From Clitoria ternatea (taxonomy: Eukaryota > Streptophyta > Magnoliopsida > Fabales > Fabaceae): a stretch of 64,000 nt of DNA. This document shows, piece by piece, positions 58,264 to 64,000 of this stretch. Positions within the stretch are counted from its first letter, which is position 1. Every line of letters begins with the position of its first letter. The stretch is from NCBI GenBank assembly GCA_037962975.1, contig CM075676.1, positions 24,051,001-24,115,000 on the forward strand. The letters are read 5' to 3'. Made by a program: the position numbers and the translations under genes. The notes below the pieces were generated by a model. The model ran no database searches, was not told the origin of the DNA, and worked only from the letters and a program-made list of their open reading frames with translations.

Positions 58264-60347
58264 AGATCGAATGTTATTTACGGTGATATGGATTAATAGT
58301 AAATAGAGAACTAAAAGGATATTACTAGGAATAAAATATAAAGGGAACAAATTAGAAACCGATTGACAATTATTTGTTGTAAAGAAAATGGAGGCAAGTT
58401 ATTTAAATGGTGGAGTTAATCTAGTCGGTTAAGGAAGAAAAATCATAATTGACTTAGTAAAGGTTTTAAGTCCCTTATAAGAATATGGAATTCGGTCACT
58501 TAGATTTACAATAATACATGGATGCATAAATGAGTAAAGAATACTTGACAAACAAATATTTGAAAGGTACATAAAGAATTAAATCAAGTAATAGTATGCC
58601 TTTAATAACGAACTAAATTAAGGGAATGCTAATGACGTGAACTAGATGATGGTAGAAACATGTAAGAATATAATGTAAGTGCTTACGTCCAGTGGCCTAT
58701 ATAAGTTTAATTTTATTGACACTAAAACGTGCAGATAACTTGTTAAGACATAGTAAATAATGAATATTATGTGGGGTGACCTTATGATTATCGTGTGATG
58801 ATTTCTTAGTACAATAGATACTATATGGTATTTGTTAATTGACTGATTATGTTACATGATTAAATATGTGACTGTAAATGATTGTGTACATGGATGTATG
58901 TGTGTTAGTTACGTGATGGATGTTATGATGAAGTACATGATGAATATGGTATAATGAATTGTATGCTGAATCAATGGGACTTGCATAATGCATTGAATAA
59001 GTATGTTGAGATGGATAAGAAAAGAATAAAAGAGAAAAGTATTGATTAGAAATGAGAAAGGAAATATAAAGACAGTATTGGTAGGGGTTCCAAGATGACT
59101 AGATTACGAAAAAATATGGAATTGGATCCGAGATGATTAGTGGGCGCTGTAGCGCTAATATACCCCGTGGTTTTTTGAAAATTGTGAGATCTCGTTTCAT
59201 TTCTAAATGTTGGGTAAGTCCATTATGTAGCTGAAAATGTTTGAAAGAAAAGATAAGAATTAATTGAGATTTAATGAAAAGAAAAAATAAAATAGAGCCA
59301 TTGAAGGAACCCTACCGAGGACCAAATAATGATTGATGAAATTTGTAAGTCATGCATCATATGTGGAGGATAAGGGTGGAGGATAGAGCAACTCCCTAGA
59401 GCACAACAATGATGAGTACACTGAAGAAACAACAGGCTTCTCAATCCCTTGAGGGCAATCATAGGAGTATATCGGGGGAAGACCTCCATTGGCTTGGATT
59501 TGCACCCGAGACCGGATAACCCATGGCAACTCTGATGTACTTCGACTCAGGACTGAGATTTCTATGACCGTGTAGTGCCTGTCTGACCTGTTTTGGATCC
59601 ATGATTAATTGTGGGACTATGTGTATCCTTACCCCTTTTGCGAAACAGACAAGGAGAACTCCGGTCCCTCTAGTGGACAAGGGGTATAAGGTGGGAATAT
59701 AATATATGTGTGTTGTGTTGGGATTGATGAGGAAGAGATGGGCCCACATGCATCATACTGGCTAAAAATACTGAATGAAAAAAATAAATTCATGTATTGC
59801 ATTGTTACCTTATGCTGATTCCTTATTGTTGTCTGATTATGATTGTATAAGTACTAGCAATCTTGAAAATAGGGTAATGGATAGGGATGGTTAGTTGAGA
59901 CTAAGAGAAGTGAGATAACTTAGATTGAACTGGCTAAGGACCCCAAAGAGAGTGAGAGGTTCGGATCCTGGATTGTTTGTATCGACACCTACTGGATTGT
60001 TGTAGAGGTGGAAATTCACCCTTACGCTAAATTTTTCCAGACATCGTGGAGATGGGTACAAACTTCGCATCGAGGATTAGTCAGACTCTTCTCGAGCCGA
60101 GGACGAATAGGATAGGTTGATTATATTTTCTTCTATGGGATCCTGTACGCCCCTTTACTTTTAGTATGTACAGTTGCTGTTATGGCCATGTGTTGTATGA
60201 CTATGTAGTGTATATGATGTATCTGTTCCACCAAAGTTTTCTGTAAAAAAAAAACTTCCACATTTTTCTAAAATTTATAACCTCTCAATTGACCAGGATA
60301 ATCTAGTGGAAGGGATTGTCCTAATTAACCAGAGGTGTTACATCCTC

Positions 60348-60676
60348 TACGTCAAAAGTATGTTTAGATCATTCAGGATCTGAACAAGGAGTTGGTCACT
60401 AACGACAACGTCCTTTGCAAGCTGAGGACCGATTTGGCTAAGAAGACTGAAGATATCTAGAATTTGAAGACTATTTATATAGACCACGATAACAATCTCT
60501 TAGCACTTTCCAATTATCTCGGGTTCCCTTGGACAGTTTTCACTACCACACCTCTACACAATAGTAATAATCACAAGCACAACCACAGCCATACCCTCAA
60601 TAGCCACATCGTGAGCAACAAATTCAGGATGACCAAAGTGTGTTTTACCCTCCAGCACACCAAGGATAACTATTGA
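60348..60676 (+). pseudogene. Transposase-like gene fragment, right part (split by solo LTR)
   Basis: Just past the TCCTC duplication the sequence reads, in a shifted frame, IIQDLNKELVTNDNVLCKL and then a Lys/Asp/Glu segment. This resembles VIQNLNDELQEE in the TNPA-like protein of the CACTA element here. Stops and a frame change show the gene was already decaying. A His/Asn-rich open stretch continues to 60676. Joined with 37712-37929 across the solo LTR it forms one interrupted remnant. Confidence 0.5.
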
Positions 60677-63600
60677 TTTTTTAAAATTTTTAACATTATT
60701 TGAATAATTTATATGCATATGGTTGTTATACTTTTATTTTATATATATGTTGATTAATTCTATTTATCGAATAATCTATTTGTATATTTCATTTGTAAAA
60801 TTTATTAATTCAATCGAACGTGTGAAATCATAAAAAAAAACTACAATTAGGTACAACATAATGAGTTAAATGATAAAATAAAAAAAATAATATTTGTTGA
60901 TGCCTAAAAGCTAAAAATGAATGACATGACAGTTGTTAACAACGGTGTTAAGTGAGTTAACACTAGCGACGACTTACTTTTGATCACCAACTAAGACCTA
61001 AAAAAATGTGGTCATAATGAAAAGTAAGTTGTCACTACTATGCAAATTAGTGCATCGTTTAAAAAAAAAACCAAAATTTAAAATTCCACTAGTGATGGTT
61101 AAGATTACAATCTTAAACAACATGCTTAATAAATTTAACTATCTATCAACTGAATGAAACATTATTGTTAGATCCTCTGCTTTACCGTAGCAGCAAACAT
61201 GTTTTTGCTTATTGGCTGTGTGTTTGTATGGCCGCTGCAGCAAAATTCGTGAAGTTGAGATAGGGTTGCATGGCAATATATATTGCCAAAATCTTGCACA
61301 GCTATTACAGATAGTATTGTTGGATGGCTATATAATGCCAAAACTGTTGTTGGAATAGGTACGACTGCTATCTATACTATTTTATTTATATTAATAATAC
61401 AGATTTTACCTTAAAAAACGCTAAAATATATGTTATGTTTATTTTAAGTTTAATTTGGTTTTCAATGTTTTTATTATCTTAATTTGAAATTTACCTTTTA
61501 AAATAGTTTATTAAAAAATTAATTTAAAATATATTTTTTAAATATTTGAGATAAAATTAAAATATAAAATAACCATAAGGATGATACATATATTTTATCC
61601 ATTACAAAAAGAGTGCAACCATGCTACATCCCAGATTAATTAGCACGTACGATTTGTTTGGATCCTTCTCTCATATATACACCCACAGCTTGTAAACTTC
61701 GTTTCTGTATATGCAATTAATGAGGAGAATATAGATAAGGCCACGTGTTTTTTCCCGTAAAAGTTAAAATAAAATTGAAAAGCAACAAGCATCTTTCTTC
61801 TTGTTTCAGAAAAGTCTCATATTTCTAACCGGAATATAGCTTCATCGCTCTCAAATTGATTGTAACAGTTTTCTTTTTTCTTTTTTCATTTTCATTGCAC
61901 GTTGAATGGTAGAGTAATTATTTTTCTATATTCCTATCAAATACCGGAGTTGAAGGTTTAGTTAACACTAACACAATTATGAGCACAACAAAACTGCTTG
62001 GTTTAGAATTTAATACTTTGGGGTTTAAGAATTAATTTAAAGAAAAATAACAATTAAATAGTTGCAATTTTATTATTTTTTATGGTTTATATTATACTAT
62101 TTCTATCTCTTAATATAAGAAACTTTTAAGTAATTATAATTTTTTTAAAAATTAGTTAATATAGTTAAAGTCATTATAAATTATAATGGTTTTTCAAAGT
62201 ACTCTTATATATTTATTGAGACTCACAAATTTTACTCTCTTTTTCTTAATTAATTCTTAATTTATTAATGATTAATAAGGATATTTTAAAAATTTTATTA
62301 ATGTTATTGACTTTTTTGAATGGTTTTTATATTAAATAAAGGCCAAAGGAATCTCTCAATAATTGTTATATTAAATAACGGATAGTAATTAAGTTAAATT
62401 AGAAAGATAAAAAAATATTTTTAATAAGATTAGTATATGTTCATTTATGTGGAGGTATTAGTATAAATGTATGGGTTCTATAAATGTGTCGACTCAAAGT
62501 ATCTGAAATTTATAGAGATGTCAGCTCAAGTGTTGAAATAAAAAAAGTTATGTTTTGATTAGAAATCTATTAAGAAATATGTAACGTATATCAGATATTT
62601 ATTTTGAAAGAGTTAATGTCCATATCGATATTAAAAAAGTGCCCGACATCCCAACACTCAAAAAAAAGAGAGTTCTGCATGCTTCATAGGTTGCATGTCA
62701 TGGTTTGCATATAAGGGTGCATGTGAAAGAAAAAATGGAAAACTGATAGACATACTGCAGCTTGAATATCTAAAGTTTCACAAGATATAAATGTATAAAA
62801 AGTTGTATTAGGATATAGTAAAAGCAGGTCAGAGGTTCGGTAATGTCACTTTCTTTAATATTTAGTTTCAGAACATATCCCCAATTATATGATTCTGAGG
62901 TGTTCAATTTAATGGGTTACCTTAATATTCAGCTCATCCATGGACCATCCCGTTTCTATTTATTGGGAAGCTATGACATGGCTAAGATTCGTAGGTGTGG
63001 ACAATATTAGTTGAAAAAATTTGGTGGGTTATATTAGTATTTTTTTTTAAAAAAAAACAAGGGGCTCAAAGCCCATGGCAAGGCAAGGGAAGAAAATCCT
63101 GCTACTATCAGTAAAGAAAGCTGTAATAACATTAATAAGATTGTATGAGTTATTGAATCCATAAAAATATTAGTTTAAATAAATTATAATTAAATTAAAA
63201 ATTAAATTGTGGTTAAAATTATAAAAGATTAACACAGATTTATTATTTAACCAGTTTATAATTTTACTAGTTGAATTGATTGATTCAATTTAATTTTGAT
63301 AATTATTTTAAATAATAATTTTAAGTTATGATTTCCTAGATGAAAGAAGTCACCGTGTTCGCAAGATCACCTGGCAGTATTGTTAGCTTCATGGTTCAAA
63401 GACTTGTTTAAGTATCTGATTTAGTAATAAGTTGAAAAAGTGAAATTATAAAAATAGAAAAATTTAATAGTTAATATTGAGTTTTTATGTTGTTTGAAAC
63501 AATTGAAAAACTAAGATTTGATTGACTTAATGACCAACTAAACCACCACTAAACCAATAACTTCTTATAGAATCTCACGCTAACGGTTTTTAATAAAAAG

Positions 63601-64000
63601 AATACATTAAACATTGAATTTTATTAATTCAAATATTAAAATTTACAATATATAAAGTTTTTATATAGTTTTAAAATAATTTAATATTTCATCAGTAAGT
63701 TTATTTTAATGAAATTAATTCATATTTCTTAAAATCGAATTAAAAAGAATTTTCGAAGCAAATATTATCTATAAAATGGTACACTTATACAGAAATACTT
63801 GATTCTTTTCTAAAATTTTATATGGGTGAAGTCTTCAATAATCCAACGGTCATGTTTATTTTTATATTTAAATTATAATTCTTATATGTAAATTAAATTT
63901 TCAAAACTTACTCAACGGATCCCTACTTATTAATTTTCGATCTTTTGACACATTAAAGCCCATGAGTTTTATCATGAAAATTGAGCAAACTTTTTTAAGG
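60677..64000. other. AT-rich intergenic DNA
   Basis: No gene, RNA gene or complete transposon is supported. Notable spots are an inverted pair around acttacttttg (60965-61045) with tagcgacg and gtcact words that may be a worn CACTA end, a ggcaatatatattgcc palindrome near 61273, and long poly-A/T runs. Confidence 0.4.

Larger units (their letters stand above)
37930..60342 (+). mobile_element. Solo gypsy LTR (about 5.9 kb) split by a nested element
   Basis: It starts TGTAACAGC and ends GGTGTTACA, with 7-bp inverted ends, and is flanked by a perfect 5-bp target duplication TCCTC (37925-37929 and 60343-60347). Removing the nested Tat element (41774-58263) and its duplicated 5 bp leaves 5918 bp of LTR: 37930-41773 and 58269-60342. 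There is no PBS, polypurine tract or internal coding region. It is therefore a solo LTR, the product of recombination between the two LTRs of a former element. A truncated relative lies at 29363-30351. Confidence 0.88.

Noticed and set aside
62095..62400. Possible Stowaway-type MITE beginning near tctcttaatataag
   Set aside because: Ends could not be paired convincingly as inverted repeats by eye, and no target duplication was found.

Overview
This is a stretch of plant nuclear DNA, almost certainly from a TE-rich eudicot. It holds one partial host gene and about 58 kb of nested transposable elements. The plant assignment rests on the 3' end of a BEL1-like homeodomain (TALE) gene, a CACTA (En/Spm) DNA transposon, and Ty3/gypsy (Tat-type and Tekay-like) and Ty1/copia (SIRE-type) retrotransposons. 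The species cannot be told from sequence alone.

Layout. 1-3444 carries the last two exons of the BEL1-like gene (+ strand), separated by a 2.6-kb intron. 4461-5013 is a small element with long terminal inverted repeats. 5580-17266 is a complete but dead CACTA element (11,687 bp) with a perfect ATA target duplication. It has subterminal AGCGAC/GTCGCT arrays at both ends, and its TNPD and TNPA-like genes run leftward, broken by in-frame stops and frameshifts. 17785-28426 holds gypsy remains: a gag-like scrap, an inverted LTR relative (18010-20692) and a very long LTR (20693-26012) followed by a TGGTATCAGAGC primer binding site. 28427-37144 is a patchwork of LTR fragments, a SIRE-type copia element with both flanks of its internal region deleted, and a minus-strand Tat-type pol fragment with its PBS and LTR.

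The right third shows a clear three-layer nest. A decayed transposase-like gene (37712-37929, continuing at 60348) was split by a solo LTR of about 5.9 kb (37930-60342, TSD TCCTC). The solo LTR was in turn split by a young 16,490-bp Tat-lineage retrotransposon (41774-58263, TSD AGATC). Its two 733-bp LTRs differ at only two positions by eye, and its gag-pol frame of 1823 codons is open from end to end, with dual RNase H and an intact integrase triad.

The most interesting part is the 9.5-kb 3' region of that element (48044-57530). It holds two antisense genes, each with two coding exons and the same intron position. Both encode a Transposase_28-like domain followed by a coiled coil (about 813 and 728 aa). 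Each gene is followed by an array of short repeats that fold as nested stem-loops, and base changes on one side of the inner stem are matched on the other in several copies. Genes, promoter motifs, arrays and polypurine-like tracts appear to have been duplicated together. The rest, 60677-64000, is AT-rich intergenic DNA with no gene I can support.
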